From Bryocella elongata (lineage in GTDB: Bacteria; Acidobacteriota; Terriglobia; Terriglobales; Acidobacteriaceae): a stretch of DNA of 63,069 nucleotides. Shown one piece after another: positions 36,613-47,246 of the stretch; the stretch's first letter is position 1, and each line of letters opens with the position of its first letter. The notes under the pieces are model-generated. The model had not been told where the DNA came from, ran no database searches, and saw nothing but the letters and a program-made list of their open reading frames with translations. Made by a program: the position numbers and the translations under genes. The stretch lies in contig NZ_FNVA01000011.1 of NCBI RefSeq assembly GCF_900108185.1, positions 1 to 63,069 of the forward strand. Reading direction: 5' to 3'.

Positions 36613-36918
36613 ATGCCACTCTTTCGCATCACCGTCGAGCCACTCCCGGCCGCTTCAAGCGCGCTTCCCGAGGATGCCTCGGCCCTCGTCTTCGACGTCG
36701 ACAACCACGACGACATCATCGCCATCGCCCGCCGTATGAACGGACGTTTCGACCTCGATGAACCCACCAGCCAGGCCTTTGCCATTGGCCTCAAACTCTT
36801 CGGCGAAGTCATCCTCAAGAACCGCCAGCGCGAGCCCTTCAGCCTCATCCGGCCTGCCATGGCCGACTTCATGAAGGCCGTGAAGGGGCAGCACACCTCT
36901 GACTCTTCGGCCCAATAA
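36613..36918 (+). CDS. DUF3861-like small protein
   Basis: This is a 101-aa soluble protein beginning MPLFRITVEPL. The pattern (RITVEPL ... LVFDVDNHDDIIAIARRM ... FAIGLKLFGEVILKNR ... RPAMADFMKAVKG) matches, from memory, the DUF3861 family of small cytosolic proteins of unknown function. It starts 2 bp after the upstream small membrane protein, so they are probably co-translated. No catalytic residues are evident. Confidence 0.65.
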   Translation: MPLFRITVEPLPAASSALPEDASALVFDVDNHDDIIAIARRMNGRFDLDEPTSQAFAIGLKLFGEVILKNRQREPFSLIRPAMADFMKAVKGQHTSDSSAQ

Positions 36919-37016
36919 CGGCTTTGCACGAACATCGAACGATGGTTTGATATCTCTCCCGGAGCAGCGCGGATCTGGGTATAGTACATCTACGACTATT
37001 TCAGTCGCATATACAC

Positions 37017-37910
37017 ATGAGGCTGAACGTGAGCTCTTCTCTTCGCACTCTTTCCTCCATCGCCGCACTCGTGGCGGTAGCAGCAATCTCGACCCCGTTA
37101 GCCCAAGCCCAGGGCCCCGGTGGCCGGCAGCAGCCTCGCTTCGCCCTGCAGGCCCTCGACCTCAACCACGACGGCACCCTCTCCGCCGATGAGATCAAAG
37201 CCGCTCCCTCGAGCCTGCTGACGCTCGACCGCAACGGCGACGGCGAGCTTACGGCCGACGAGCTCACGGGCCGGCCACCCGAGGCCGACGCCGCCAATGA
37301 CCAGCTTGTGCAGCAGCTGATGACCTTCGACAAAGCCGGCAAAGGCTACCTCGTCGCCACCGATTTGCCCGAGCGCATGCAGGGCATGTTCACCCGTGGT
37401 GATGCCAACCACGATGGCAAGCTTACCTCCGACGAGATCCGCACCCTCAGCAACCGTCAGGCTATGCCAGCCGGCTCCAGCGCCCGCCCCGGCCACGCCC
37501 AGGGCACCTTCCGCATGGACCCCATCCTCAATGCACTCGATCTCAATCACAACGGCATCCTAGAAGCCAACGAGATCGCCGTCGCGACCACGTCGCTGCT
37601 AACCCTCGACGCGAATCATGACGGAAACTTAACCTCCGACGAGATCCGCGTGCGGCAGCAAACGGTCGAAGATCGAATCAATCACATGTTCGACGAGTTC
37701 GATACCAACAAGGACGGCAAGCTCCAGCGCACCGAAGTCCCGGAGAGCCTCGCAAAGGACTTCGACGCGATGGATAGCAACCACGACGGTGTGCTCGACA
37801 AGGCCGAGGTGCTGCAGTACATGACCACACATACTCCCGCGCGTCGCGAAGGCCCCGGTGGCAACGAAGGCGAACACCGTCCCGACGGACCGCCACCGCA
37901 ACAGATTTAG
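37017..37910 (+). CDS. Exported EF-hand protein with about eight calcium-loop motifs
   Basis: This is a 297-aa protein with a signal peptide (SSIAALVAVAAISTPLAQA). Canonical 12-residue EF loops follow one another: DLNHDGTLSADE (~48), DRNGDGELTADE (~70), DANHDGKLTSDE (~127), DLNHNGILEANE (~174), DANHDGNLTSDE (~198), DTNKDGKLQRTE (~228) and DSNHDGVLDKAE (~252), plus a degenerate loop DKAGKGYLVATD near 103. It should bind Ca2+ in the periplasm or outside the cell. Downstream, 62 bp away, is an ApbE-DUF2271 gene, then a PepSY-type membrane protein. This is a recurrent combination in exported redox or metal loci, where the EF-hand protein may be a divalent-metal buffer or substrate-binding partner. 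Confidence 0.87.
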   Translation: MRLNVSSSLRTLSSIAALVAVAAISTPLAQAQGPGGRQQPRFALQALDLNHDGTLSADEIKAAPSSLLTLDRNGDGELTADELTGRPPEADAANDQLVQQLMTFDKAGKGYLVATDLPERMQGMFTRGDANHDGKLTSDEIRTLSNRQAMPAGSSARPGHAQGTFRMDPILNALDLNHNGILEANEIAVATTSLLTLDANHDGNLTSDEIRVRQQTVEDRINHMFDEFDTNKDGKLQRTEVPESLAKDFDAMDSNHDGVLDKAEVLQYMTTHTPARREGPGGNEGEHRPDGPPPQQI

Positions 37911-37972
37911 GGCGTTCCTGAAATCGACTTCAACGAAATCGACAAACACCCTGCACGGATAAGGAGAGAAGA

Positions 37973-39550
37973 ATGCGCGGAAAGACGCGACGCCTGCTGA
38001 GTGCCCTCAGCGTGATCCCCATGGCTGCAGCGCCGCTGGCCCAGAACGCCTTCGCCGTTCAGCCAACCGGCGCCCCCACCGGCCCCCAGCTCGGCGCCTG
38101 GAGCTTCCACCACGAGAACGTCCTCGGCACCAGCCTGCAGATGCACGTCAGCGCAAGGGATGAAGCCTCCGCTGCCCGCGCCGAAGCCGCTGCCCTCGGC
38201 GTCTTCGACCGCCAGCGCTCCATCCTCAGCGCCTGGGACGAGCACAGCGAGTTCTCCCGCTGGGAGCGCACGCGCTTTGAGGCCGTACCCGTCTCCAACG
38301 ATCTCTTCGCCGTCCTCGCCGCCTTCGATACCTGGCGTGACCGCACCGGCGGCGCCCTCGATCCAAGCGTCGAAGCCGCAACCCGCCTCTGGAAGTCCAC
38401 CACCGCCGAGGGCCGCGTGCCCACAGCCCAGGAGATCGCCGCAACCCGCGAGGCCGTCGCGCAGCCGCACTGGATCCTCGACGCTCAGCACAAAACAGCG
38501 ACCCGCGTCAGCGATACTCCCCTCGCTCTCGCCTCCTTCGCCAAGAGCTGGATCACCGCCAAGGCCGCCGACGCTGCCCTCGCAGCCGGGGCCACCGGCA
38601 TCATGCTCAACGTCGGCGGAGACGTCGTCGCGCGCGGCGCCATGACCCAGGTGGTCAGCATCACAGACCCGCGCTCCTCAGCCGACAACGATCGCGCCCT
38701 AACCCACGTCGTCGTCGCCGACCGCACTGTAGCTACCAGCGGCGACTATCGTCGCGGCTTCAGCGCCATCAACACCAGTGCGACGAGCAAGCCAACCTAC
38801 TCGCACCTGATCGACCCGCGCACCGCGCAGCCCACCTCGCACGTCCTCTCGTCCACCGTCATCGCCAAGGATGCCGAGACCGCAGGCGCCCTCGCCACCG
38901 CCTTCAGCGTCCTCACCGAGCAACAGTCCGCCGCGCTGGCCCGCAACACGCCCGGCGTCGACTACATGCTGGTCCTCGCTGATGGCAGCCAGATCACCAG
39001 CCCCGGCTGGAGCCTCTACGAGTTTGGCCCGTCCACCGCACGCTATCAGCCCGCAGGCTTCGCCGCGCCCCAGAAGGGTCCCTCGGGGATGATGGACCCC
39101 AGTTACGAGCTCACCATCGACCTCAACCTCCAGCGCATCGACAACCCGCGCTACCGCCGACCCTACGTCGCCGTCTGGATCGAAGACGCCGACCATTACC
39201 CCGTCCGCACGCTTGCGCTGTGGTTTGAGAAGAACCGTTGGCTCCCCGAACTCAAGCAGTGGTACAAGGACGACCAGGTCCGCACCATGAGCGAAGGCAC
39301 CGACATCTCCCGCACCGTCAGCTCCGCCACCCGCGCCCCCGGCCACTACACCCTCAAGTGGGACGGCAAAGACAACACCGGCAAGCCACTCAAGGCCGGC
39401 AAGTACACCGTCGTCATCGAAGCCGCGCGCGAGCACGGCGGCTATGACGTCCAGCGCCGCGAGATCAGCTTCATCGGCAAGCCCGAGCAGGCCACCATCG
39501 CTCCCGGACAGGAGCTCGGAGAGGTCACGCTTGACTACCGGAAGCGCTAA
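37973..39550 (+). CDS. ApbE FMN-transferase fused to a DUF2271 domain
   Basis: This is a 525-aa exported protein. After a signal peptide (LLSALSVIPMAAAPLAQNAFA) comes an ApbE domain (~residues 35-365): GTSLQMHVSARDE, SAWDEHSEFSRW, ASFAKSWITAKAAD, MLNVGGDVVARG, YSHLIDPRTAQP and ETAGALATAFSVL. The C-terminal ~150 residues (YELTIDLNLQRI, RRPYVAVWIEDADHYPVRTL, KAGKYTVVIEAAREHGGYDV) are a DUF2271 domain, commonly found beside PepSY and ApbE genes. The canonical GGIAKG motif is relaxed to ASFAKSW, so activity may differ from housekeeping ApbE. It is the second ApbE in ten kilobases. It overlaps the PepSY protein gene by about 20 bp. Confidence 0.88.
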   Translation: MRGKTRRLLSALSVIPMAAAPLAQNAFAVQPTGAPTGPQLGAWSFHHENVLGTSLQMHVSARDEASAARAEAAALGVFDRQRSILSAWDEHSEFSRWERTRFEAVPVSNDLFAVLAAFDTWRDRTGGALDPSVEAATRLWKSTTAEGRVPTAQEIAATREAVAQPHWILDAQHKTATRVSDTPLALASFAKSWITAKAADAALAAGATGIMLNVGGDVVARGAMTQVVSITDPRSSADNDRALTHVVVADRTVATSGDYRRGFSAINTSATSKPTYSHLIDPRTAQPTSHVLSSTVIAKDAETAGALATAFSVLTEQQSAALARNTPGVDYMLVLADGSQITSPGWSLYEFGPSTARYQPAGFAAPQKGPSGMMDPSYELTIDLNLQRIDNPRYRRPYVAVWIEDADHYPVRTLALWFEKNRWLPELKQWYKDDQVRTMSEGTDISRTVSSATRAPGHYTLKWDGKDNTGKPLKAGKYTVVIEAAREHGGYDVQRREISFIGKPEQATIAPGQELGEVTLDYRKR

Positions 39551-40184
39551 CAGCCTGCCACCTTCCACGAGACCCAACGTCTCGTGGAAGGTGCATCTAC
39601 GCCGTCAATCTGCGATCGTCACCCGCTGGCTGCATATCTACCTCTCCATGGTCAGCTTCGCCGTGGTGTTCTTCTTCGCCGCCACCGGGCTCACACTCAA
39701 TCATGCTGACTGGTTCGCCAGCCAGCAGCGCACCGTCGTCAAACACGGCGTCGCGGACGCTGCACTCATCGGCAAAGCTCCATCTCACGAGGTCGACAAG
39801 CTCGGCCTCGTCGAGATGCTTCGCTCGCGCGAGCACGTGCACGGCGCCGTCGGCGACCTCCGCATCGATGACTCGCAGGTCTCCATCTCCCTGCGGGCTC
39901 CCGGCTACACCGCCGACACCTACATCGATCGCGACACCGGCAAGTACGAGCTCACCGAGGTCTCCAGCGGCTTTGTCGCCGTCATCAACGACCTCCACAA
40001 GGGCCGCGACTCCGGTAAGGTCTGGAGCCTCGTCATCGACGCCAGCGCCATCCTTCTGGTGCTCGTCTCGCTCACCGGCTTCGTGCTGCTGTGGTTCCTG
40101 CACAAGCGCCGCACCAGCGGCTTCCTGCTCGCGCTGCTCGGGACTATCGCCGTCTTCACGCTCTACAAGCTCTACGTCACATAA
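39531..40184 (+). CDS. PepSY-associated transmembrane protein
   Basis: The protein is 217 aa from a TTG at 39531, preceded by GAGAGG six bases upstream; it overlaps the ApbE-DUF2271 stop by 20 bp. An ATG at 39444 would require an 87-bp longer overlap and a serine/arginine-rich leader unlike the family. TM1 (HIYLSMVSFAVVFFFAATGL, with TLNH) is followed by a periplasmic PepSY-like region (~60-145), then TM2 and TM3 (DASAILLVLVSLTGFVLLWF; FLLALLGTIAVFTLYKLY). His residues (WLHIY, LTLNH, DLHKG) match the heme-type positions of PepSY_TM reductase-like proteins. It probably passes electrons across the membrane to a flavinylated or metal partner. Confidence 0.78.
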   Translation: MTTGSANSLPPSTRPNVSWKVHLRRQSAIVTRWLHIYLSMVSFAVVFFFAATGLTLNHADWFASQQRTVVKHGVADAALIGKAPSHEVDKLGLVEMLRSREHVHGAVGDLRIDDSQVSISLRAPGYTADTYIDRDTGKYELTEVSSGFVAVINDLHKGRDSGKVWSLVIDASAILLVLVSLTGFVLLWFLHKRRTSGFLLALLGTIAVFTLYKLYVT

Positions 40185-40189
40185 CAACT

Positions 40190-40256
40190 GGCGTCTGGCC
40201 AACTGACATCTGGCAACTGAAAGGGAAACTCGCAGCTCAGAACTCACAGCTCAAGA
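40190..40256. repeat. Short degenerate tandem repeats between PepSY and LacI genes
   Basis: The 116-bp gap carries near-repeats: AACTGGCGTCTGGCC, AACTGACATCTGGC and AACTG, then CAGCTCAGAACTCA and CAGCTCAAGACT. They separate two converging transcription units. No terminator hairpin is clear, and function is unknown. Confidence 0.4.
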
Positions 40257-40300
40257 CTGACTCGCGCATTTCCTCTCAACGACTCACCATTCTCCAGAGC

Positions 40301-41344
40301 CTAGCGCTTCACCCACGCCGTACTCTGCCGCACGATCAGGCTCGTAGGAATCGCCGCAAGCGGCTGGTGCTCGCCGCCTGCCACCAGCTGCTGCAACAGC
40401 TGCACCGCGGCCCTCGCGATGTCCGTGCGAGACATCCGCACCGTCGTCAGCGGCGGTATCAGGAACTCGCTGAAGCGCACATCGTCAAAGCCCACCACGG
40501 AGATATCCTTCGGCACGCTCAACCCCGCGGCTGACACAGCGTGCATCGCTCCAATCGCCGAAAGATCGTTCGAGCAGAGGATCGCCGTCGGCGGCACACA
40601 CAGCTTCAACAGCTGCTCTGCCGCCTCCATACCGCGCTCCAGCATGTGGTCGCCCGGCACGATGTACTCCGGCTCCACCGGCAGCCCAGCCTTCTTCATC
40701 GCTGCCTGGAAAGCCTTCCGCCTCGCTGTCGCTGAATGCAATCCCGCCGGTCCCGACACGAACGCAATGCGCTTGTGTCCCAGCTCGGCAACATGCGCCA
40801 CCGCCGCCGCAATCCCCTGCGCATAGTTGATGGAGATCGCCAGCGACTTCTGCGTCGCCGGAGCCTTGTCGATGAACACCATCGGTATGCCGCGCTCCGC
40901 AAGCCTGTCCAGCAGCGGACCTTCAATGCCGAACGTCATCACCGCAACACCATCGACCTTGCGTTCCAGCATGCGGTCCACACAAGCTTCCATCTTCGCC
41001 AGGTCATAGTTCGTCGAGCCAATCAGCGTCTCGTATCCCGCTTCGACAGCCGCATCCTCGAAGCCCTGGATCAGCTCCGGGAAGAACGGGTTCGTGATGT
41101 CCGAGATGATGACGCCAAACGTGCTGCTGCGCCCTGACACCAGCGACCGCGCCACCCGGCTTGGGATATAGCCAAGCTCGCGAATCGAAGCGCGCACCCG
41201 CTCCGCAAGCTCCTCATCCACACGTGGATTGCGGTTCACGACCCGTGACACCGTAGAAACAGAGACGCCGGCATGCGCAGCAACACTGCGTATATCCAGG
41301 CGGCCTTCGCGTCCAGCGCTCTTGCGCTTGCTTCCCTGCTTCAC
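40301..41344 (-). CDS. LacI-family transcriptional regulator (arabinose operon)
   Basis: This is a 347-aa regulator with a LacI HTH (IRSVAAHAGVSVSTVSRVVN, residues ~18-37) and hinge helix (SRVARSLVSGRS). The periplasmic-binding-like effector domain shows FGVIISDITNPFFPELIQGF, DRMLERKVDGVAVMTFG, GHKRIAFVSGP and AILCSNDLSAIGAM. It lies 90 bp downstream of araD on the same strand, so it is likely co-transcribed with araBAD and represses it until arabinose or a metabolite binds. A matching AAACGTTT-cored operator occurs at the araB promoter. Enteric bacteria use AraC here and Bacillus uses GntR-type AraR, so a LacI-type regulator is a lineage-specific choice. Confidence 0.9.
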   Translation of the reverse strand: MKQGSKRKSAGREGRLDIRSVAAHAGVSVSTVSRVVNRNPRVDEELAERVRASIRELGYIPSRVARSLVSGRSSTFGVIISDITNPFFPELIQGFEDAAVEAGYETLIGSTNYDLAKMEACVDRMLERKVDGVAVMTFGIEGPLLDRLAERGIPMVFIDKAPATQKSLAISINYAQGIAAAVAHVAELGHKRIAFVSGPAGLHSATARRKAFQAAMKKAGLPVEPEYIVPGDHMLERGMEAAEQLLKLCVPPTAILCSNDLSAIGAMHAVSAAGLSVPKDISVVGFDDVRFSEFLIPPLTTVRMSRTDIARAAVQLLQQLVAGGEHQPLAAIPTSLIVRQSTAWVKR

Positions 41345-41434
41345 CTACCGACCTCGCTTCGTTTCCAACCAAACTACCACCAAAGGCAAAGGCCGCCACG
41401 CACAACGCGCAGCGGCCGCATCGTCGAAAAGACC

Positions 41435-42157
41435 TCAGCAGACTTCCTTCGTCTGCCCATACGTCGCGTTCGCTCCATGCTTGCGGAAGTAGTGCCGATC
41501 GAGCAGCGCCTGCGTCACCACCTGCGGATTGGCCTCCAGCAGTAGGGTCCGAAATGCCATCCGCGCCACCGCCTCCAGCACCACCGCATTGTGCGCTGCA
41601 TCATGCGCGTCCGCACCCCAAACAAACGGCGCATGCCCGGCCACGAGGCACGCAGGCACAGCAAGCGGATCAATCGGCTCGACACCATCCACGCCCTTGA
41701 ACCGCTCCACAATGGCCACACCCGTCTCATGCACATAGCGTCCGCCAATCGCCGCATCGCTCAGCGGCCTCGTCACTGGCACCGGACCATAGAAGTAGTC
41801 CGCATGCGTCGTGCCCAGCGCCGGAATCGCACGCCCCGTCTGCGCAAAGCTCGTCGCAAACTCCGAATGCGTATGTACCACCGCACCGATCTGCGCAAAC
41901 TCGCGATACAGCAACGTGTGCGTATCCAGATCCGACGATGGGCGATAGTCCCCTTCGACGATCTTGCCCTCGAGGTCCGTCACCACCATGTGCTCCGGCT
42001 TCAACTTCTCGTAATCCACGCCCGAAGGCTTGATCACCACCAGCCCCTGCTCCCGATCCACGCCCGACGCATTGCCGAACGTATAGAGCACCAGCCCGCG
42101 CTTCACCAGCTCCAGGTTCGCCTCCAACACCTCTTCGCGCAACTTCTTCAGCAACAT
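41435..42157 (-). CDS. araD: L-ribulose-5-phosphate 4-epimerase
   Basis: This is a 240-aa class II aldolase-fold enzyme converting L-ribulose-5-phosphate to D-xylulose-5-phosphate. Motifs are TFGNASGVDRE, VIKPSGVDYEKL, VVHTHSEFATSFAQ (metal-binding His-x-His) and GTTHADYFYGPVPVTRPL. An AGGAGG ribosome site is seven bases before the ATG. It is the third gene of araB-araA-araD; the product joins the pathway of the nearby xyl genes at xylulose-5-phosphate. Confidence 0.96.
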   Translation of the reverse strand: MLLKKLREEVLEANLELVKRGLVLYTFGNASGVDREQGLVVIKPSGVDYEKLKPEHMVVTDLEGKIVEGDYRPSSDLDTHTLLYREFAQIGAVVHTHSEFATSFAQTGRAIPALGTTHADYFYGPVPVTRPLSDAAIGGRYVHETGVAIVERFKGVDGVEPIDPLAVPACLVAGHAPFVWGADAHDAAHNAVVLEAVARMAFRTLLLEANPQVVTQALLDRHYFRKHGANATYGQTKEVC

Positions 42158-42191
42158 CTCGATCCCTCCTACGCCCCGCTAACGCGAACCG

Positions 42192-42213
42192 GCTAACCAG
42201 CTAACCAGCTAAC
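42192..42213. repeat. Tandem GCTAACCA repeat in the araD-araA gap
   Basis: Nearly three direct copies of the 8-mer GCTAACCA (42192-42199, 42200-42207, 42208-42213 partial) lie in the 80 bp between araA and araD. Such short tandem repeats can vary in copy number. No structural role is evident. Confidence 0.6.
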
Positions 42214-42237
42214 TCGCTGCCCCGCCGACCCGCCGCC

Positions 42238-43719
42238 CTACCGCAGCTTGTACGCCGCATCGCTCCACACCAGCTCCTGCCGTAGCTGATGCAGCTTCGT
42301 ATCCGCATCCAGCCGCACCAGCTCAATGCCCGCGATCTCCGCGAAGTCGGCCATGTGCTCCATCGTCAGCGACTGTGAGAAGCCCGTATGGTGCGCTCCG
42401 CCTGCATAGATCCAGCCCGCCGCCGCTACGCGCAGACTCGGCTGCGGAACCCACATCACGCGAGCCACCGGCAGCTTCGGAAAATCATGCTCCGGATCGA
42501 CGACCTTCACGTCATTCACGATCATGCGGAAGCGGTTGCCCATATCGACGATCGTTGCCACCACTGCAGGCCCAGCAGGCGCGGTGAATACCAGCCGCAC
42601 CGGGTCGGCCTTGCCACCAATGCCCAGCGGATGCACCTCAACCGTGGGCTTGGCCTTCGCGATCGAAGGACAGATCTCCAGCATGTGCGATCCCAGCACC
42701 TTCGGCTCGCCCGCAAAGTCGTACGTGTAATCCTCCATGAAGGACGTGCCGCCCGATAAGCCCTGCGCCATCACCTTCATGATCCGCACCAGCGCCGCAG
42801 TCTTCCAGTCGCCTTCGCCGCCAAAGCCAAAGCCATCCGCCATCAGCCGCTGGCTCGCGATGCCCGGCAGCTGCGCCATACCATGCAGGTCTTCGAACGT
42901 ATCCGTGTACGCTCCAAAGCCGCCCTCGAAGAGAAACGCGCGCATGCCCAGCTCGATGCGCGCCGCATCCGCCAGAGAGTCCGCGCGATCATGCTCCATC
43001 GCAATCGTGTACGTGTCGCGGTACTCCTGCACCAGCTTCGCAACTTCGGCGTCGGTGAACTGCGCCATGCGATCCGTCAGATCGCCGATGCCATACCCCG
43101 ACACCGTGTACCCAAACACGCGCTGTGCTTCGACCTTGTCGCCCTCGGTAACCGCTACGTTGCGCATATTGTCGCCGAAGCGTGCCACCTTGAGATGCTG
43201 CGACTCATGCCAGCCCAGCGCCGCGCGTGACCACGCGCCAATCTCAGCAACCGTCTCGGTATCACCCCAGAAACCAACGACGACCTTACGCGCCAGCCGC
43301 ATCCGCGCCATCATGAAGCCAAACTCGCGATCGCCATGCGCCGCCTGGTTCAGGTTCATGAAATCCATATCGATCGTCGCGTACGGCAACTCGCGGTTGA
43401 ACTGCGTGTGCAGATGCAGCACCGGCTTGCGTAGCGCCTGCAAGCCCGCAATCCACATCTTCGCCGGCGAGAACGTGTGCATCCACAGCACCAGGCCCGC
43501 GCACACATCGCTCGAGTTCGCCTCATGCGCAATCTTCGCGATGCTCTCCGAGTTCACCATCACCGGCTTCGCGACCACTCGCACCGGAATCGCACTCTCG
43601 CCATCGAGGCTCGCCGCAATCTTCTGCGCGTTCTCCGCCACCTGCTGCAGCGGCCCCGGACCATACAGATGCTGACTGCCCGTCACAAACCAAAGTTCCA
43701 GTGTCTTCCCTGTGCTCAC
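42238..43719 (-). CDS. araA: L-arabinose isomerase
   Basis: This is a 493-aa metal-dependent isomerase converting L-arabinose to L-ribulose. The start is the GTG at 43719 ([20 protein letters not shown]), with GGGGAAG immediately upstream. The open frame to 43950 is arginine-rich and not part of the gene. Landmarks are [56 protein letters not shown] and [16 protein letters not shown]. Length agrees with E. coli AraA (500 aa). It is separated from araB by 34 bp and forms an operon with araB and araD. Confidence 0.96.
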   Translation of the reverse strand: MSTGKTLELWFVTGSQHLYGPGPLQQVAENAQKIAASLDGESAIPVRVVAKPVMVNSESIAKIAHEANSSDVCAGLVLWMHTFSPAKMWIAGLQALRKPVLHLHTQFNRELPYATIDMDFMNLNQAAHGDREFGFMMARMRLARKVVVGFWGDTETVAEIGAWSRAALGWHESQHLKVARFGDNMRNVAVTEGDKVEAQRVFGYTVSGYGIGDLTDRMAQFTDAEVAKLVQEYRDTYTIAMEHDRADSLADAARIELGMRAFLFEGGFGAYTDTFEDLHGMAQLPGIASQRLMADGFGFGGEGDWKTAALVRIMKVMAQGLSGGTSFMEDYTYDFAGEPKVLGSHMLEICPSIAKAKPTVEVHPLGIGGKADPVRLVFTAPAGPAVVATIVDMGNRFRMIVNDVKVVDPEHDFPKLPVARVMWVPQPSLRVAAAGWIYAGGAHHTGFSQSLTMEHMADFAEIAGIELVRLDADTKLHQLRQELVWSDAAYKLR

Positions 43720-43753
43720 GTGTCTTCCCCTCAATATCGTTTCTGGAAATCGT

Positions 43754-45331
43754 CTATGCCCGCTGAGGCCGCACCGCAATCTTCCGCAGGTCGCGAAGAA
43801 TGCCATACATCGACTCCGTCGCGCCCTCCTGACCAAACCCGAAGTACACCCGCCGGTACAGCGCAAACAACTGGTCGTATACGGCCACCGCCTCAGGCTG
43901 CGGCGTGAACACGCGATAGTCCGGACACATCTTCGCCTGCGCTTCCTCAATCGTGCTCACGATCCCCGCCGCCAGTTGCGCAAAGATCCCCGCGCCCACG
44001 CTCGTCGGCGTCGTCGCTGGCACCAGCACCGGCTTGTTCAGCACGTTCGCATAGATCTGGTTCAGCACATCGTTCTTCTGCGGGATACCGCCCGCATTGA
44101 TCACCCGCTCGATCGGCACACCATGCTCGGCCATGCGCTCGAAGATGATCCGCGTATGCAGCGCCGTGCCTTCAATCGCCGCGTGCAGCTCATCCTGCGC
44201 CGTGTGCAGCAGGTTCCATCCCAGCGTGATGCCTGTAAGGTCGCTGTTCACCAGCACCGTGCGATCGCCGTTATCCCAGCTCAATCGCAGCAGACCCGTC
44301 TGCGCAGCCTTATAGCTCTCCAGCCCTTGCGACAACGTCGCAACATCCGACCCCGCACGCTTCGCAATCGCCTCAAAGATGTCGCCAACCGCAGACAGCC
44401 CGGCTTCCACTCCCGTGTACTCCGGATGCACGCTGCCCGGAACCACGCCGCACACACCTGGCACCAGGTTTACGTCCTTGCCCATCGCGATGATGCACGT
44501 CGACGTGCCCACCACGTTCACCACATCGCCCTCGCGACAGCCCGCACCAATCGCATCCCAGTGAGCATCGAACGCACCTACCGGAATCGGAATCCCCGCA
44601 CGCAGCCCAAGCTTCTCTGCCCACCCCGCGGAGAGATGCCCCGCCACATGATCCGACGTCAGTACCTCGCCCTGCATCTTCTCGCGCACACCATCGAACA
44701 GCGGATCCACCGAGCTTAAAAACGCCTGGCTCGGGTATCCATCCCACTTCGGGTTCCACATCCACTTGTGGCCCATCGCACACGCCGACCGCTTCACGAG
44801 CTTGGGGTCCGTCACTCCCGCCAGCGTCGCCGCGACCATGTCGCAGTGCTCGAACGCACTCGCAAACTGCGCCCGCTTCGCAGGGTTATGCCGCAGCCAG
44901 TGCAGCAACTTCGCCCATCCCCACTCATGTGAGTACACCCCACCGCACCACTGGATCGCCTCGATCTCCTGGGCATGGGCGAGCGCCGTAATCTCCTGCG
45001 CCTCGCGCGACGCGCGGTGGTCGCACCACAGGTAGTACTCGCCCAGCGGCTGCATCGCCGCGTCCACCGGCACAACGCTTGAGCCCGTCGTATCCAGCGC
45101 AATCGCTTCCACCCTGCTGCCGTCAATGCCCGTCTCCACCAGCACCGCGCGCGTAGCCTCCACCAGCGCCCGCATCTGGTCCGCATGCGCCTGCGTCGCA
45201 AGGTCCGGCTCTTCCCGGTTACGGTGCAACGCATACGACGCCGAAGCTGTCCCCAGCCTGCCCCGCTCACTGTCCAGCAGCGTCACGCGAGCGCTCAACG
45301 TACCGAAATCAACTCCCGCCACCACCGCCAT
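43754..45331 (-). CDS. araB: L-ribulokinase
   Basis: This is a 525-aa FGGY-family kinase phosphorylating L-ribulose. Motifs are [60 protein letters not shown] and [20 protein letters not shown]. It is the first gene of araB-araA-araD-lacI. A TTGACC/TAGTTT promoter and a LacI-type operator lie just upstream. It is clearly distinct in sequence from the xylB kinase at 24.4 kb. Confidence 0.96.
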   Translation of the reverse strand: MAVVAGVDFGTLSARVTLLDSERGRLGTASASYALHRNREEPDLATQAHADQMRALVEATRAVLVETGIDGSRVEAIALDTTGSSVVPVDAAMQPLGEYYLWCDHRASREAQEITALAHAQEIEAIQWCGGVYSHEWGWAKLLHWLRHNPAKRAQFASAFEHCDMVAATLAGVTDPKLVKRSACAMGHKWMWNPKWDGYPSQAFLSSVDPLFDGVREKMQGEVLTSDHVAGHLSAGWAEKLGLRAGIPIPVGAFDAHWDAIGAGCREGDVVNVVGTSTCIIAMGKDVNLVPGVCGVVPGSVHPEYTGVEAGLSAVGDIFEAIAKRAGSDVATLSQGLESYKAAQTGLLRLSWDNGDRTVLVNSDLTGITLGWNLLHTAQDELHAAIEGTALHTRIIFERMAEHGVPIERVINAGGIPQKNDVLNQIYANVLNKPVLVPATTPTSVGAGIFAQLAAGIVSTIEEAQAKMCPDYRVFTPQPEAVAVYDQLFALYRRVYFGFGQEGATESMYGILRDLRKIAVRPQRA

Positions 45332-45877
<546 letters not shown>

Positions 45878-45966
45878 TACATTCCAAAGGACTTACGGAA
45901 TATATGGGACCTAAGTGACAAGCAAATCAGGACACAATAAGGTCACAATAGCGAATCGCCCAACGA

Positions 45967-47169
45967 TTACGCTTCTGTGCCCGTTCGTACCTGTTTTTGC
46001 TTTGCGCCCACGTTTGTGCCCACGCCGGGCACCATCATCTGAACAACCTTGCTCTGTGCTGCCCGCTTGTGCGAGTTCACGGCCTGCGTGTAAACGTCGA
46101 GCGTGATCTTGCTGTTGGCGTGCCGCAAAAGCTCCTGGACGGTCTTCACGTCTTCCCCGTTGGCCTTCAGCAGTGTGCCGAAGGAATGGCGGAAGGTATG
46201 CCAACCGATGTTCTTGTGGATGCCAGCCGCTTTAGCCGCTGGCTTGATATGCCGCTTCATGAGGTTGTCCGGCCAATAGGGCTGTGTGCCTTTCATGGTC
46301 GGGCTGGCGAAGACCCAATCGGACTCCATCGGATAGAGGCAGGTCTTTCTCCAACGCAGAAGATCTTCGGCCATGTAGCTGTCCATCGGGACCGGCCTGG
46401 CCGACGCTTCTGTTTTGCAGACACCCATCACCTGATGCCAGATGGACTCGGTGACGCGAATCTCCAGATTCTCGAAATCAATGTCGTCCCACTTGAGTGC
46501 GAGAAGTTCACTGACCCGAAGGCCCGTCGCCGCGTCGAGCAGAACCAAGGTCCGCTCCCGCACGGCGAGCTTTGTCAGAAGAGCCTGAAGTTCGTGCAAT
46601 TCGAGTACATCCGGAATCCGCTCTCGCTTCGCGCTCTGGCGCACGAGCTTGATCGGATTCTTATCCGTCCACTCGTACCGCATCGCGTGACTGAAGAGAG
46701 CGCTCATGATGTTCCGAATCTTCGCTTTTGTTCCTCGTGCCCGCTGAATGCTGCCTAACCACTCTTCCACGGCAACAGACTTGACCTGCTGCAAGCGGTG
46801 GTCGCCCCACCGTGGAAGAATCCAGCCGTTCAGATAGCATTCGTAGCCGGCTCGTGTCGAGTGCGCTTTGCGTCCCTGCTCGTCCTCGGTCAGCTCTTTC
46901 AACCGGTAGTGCGAAATCAGTTCGGCTATCGTACTCGGGCAGCTTACCGCCCGCGGGGTTTGTTGGTTGGCGTCGATGCGCAACGCGTTGGCGGCTTTCA
47001 GGGCTGCTGCTTCCGACGGGAGAGTGATGGTGGTGCCGATCACAGCTTTGCGCTGTAAGTTCGTACCGTCCGGCCCAATCTCTCTCCAGCGGAAGACCCA
47101 AACATCAGGCCCCTTCTGCCGCTTGCTACGCTGCACGCTTCCTTGCTGATACCGTGTGCGCCTTGGCAT
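45967..47169 (-). CDS. Tyrosine recombinase (island integrase)
   Basis: This is a 400-aa phage-type integrase. I start at MPRRTRYQQ (47169), six bases after AGGAG; an upstream in-frame start at 47193 is weaker. An N-terminal SAM-like core-binding domain (~110-185, RAGYECYLNGWILPRWGDHR) precedes the catalytic domain: Arg in ATGLRVSELLALKWDD, HTFRHSFGTLL (His-x-x-Arg), the His in LLRHANSKITL, and nucleophile Tyr in LDVYTQAV. The full catalytic set is present. The gene points towards the tRNA-Asp 3' end, as usual for integrases that insert there. Confidence 0.95.
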   Translation of the reverse strand: MPRRTRYQQGSVQRSKRQKGPDVWVFRWREIGPDGTNLQRKAVIGTTITLPSEAAALKAANALRIDANQQTPRAVSCPSTIAELISHYRLKELTEDEQGRKAHSTRAGYECYLNGWILPRWGDHRLQQVKSVAVEEWLGSIQRARGTKAKIRNIMSALFSHAMRYEWTDKNPIKLVRQSAKRERIPDVLELHELQALLTKLAVRERTLVLLDAATGLRVSELLALKWDDIDFENLEIRVTESIWHQVMGVCKTEASARPVPMDSYMAEDLLRWRKTCLYPMESDWVFASPTMKGTQPYWPDNLMKRHIKPAAKAAGIHKNIGWHTFRHSFGTLLKANGEDVKTVQELLRHANSKITLDVYTQAVNSHKRAAQSKVVQMMVPGVGTNVGAKQKQVRTGTEA

Positions 47170-47246
47170 ATCTACTCCTGGTCCCCGGCGCAACGGGTGG
47201 CTTGATTCAAGGCTATCGCTGCGCCGGGCAGAGGTCTAGTGGAAAC

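Noticed and set aside
43720..43950. N-terminal extension of araA
   Set aside because: Arg/Cys-rich sequence overlapping araB; the GTG at 43719 has a good ribosome site and matches AraA family length.
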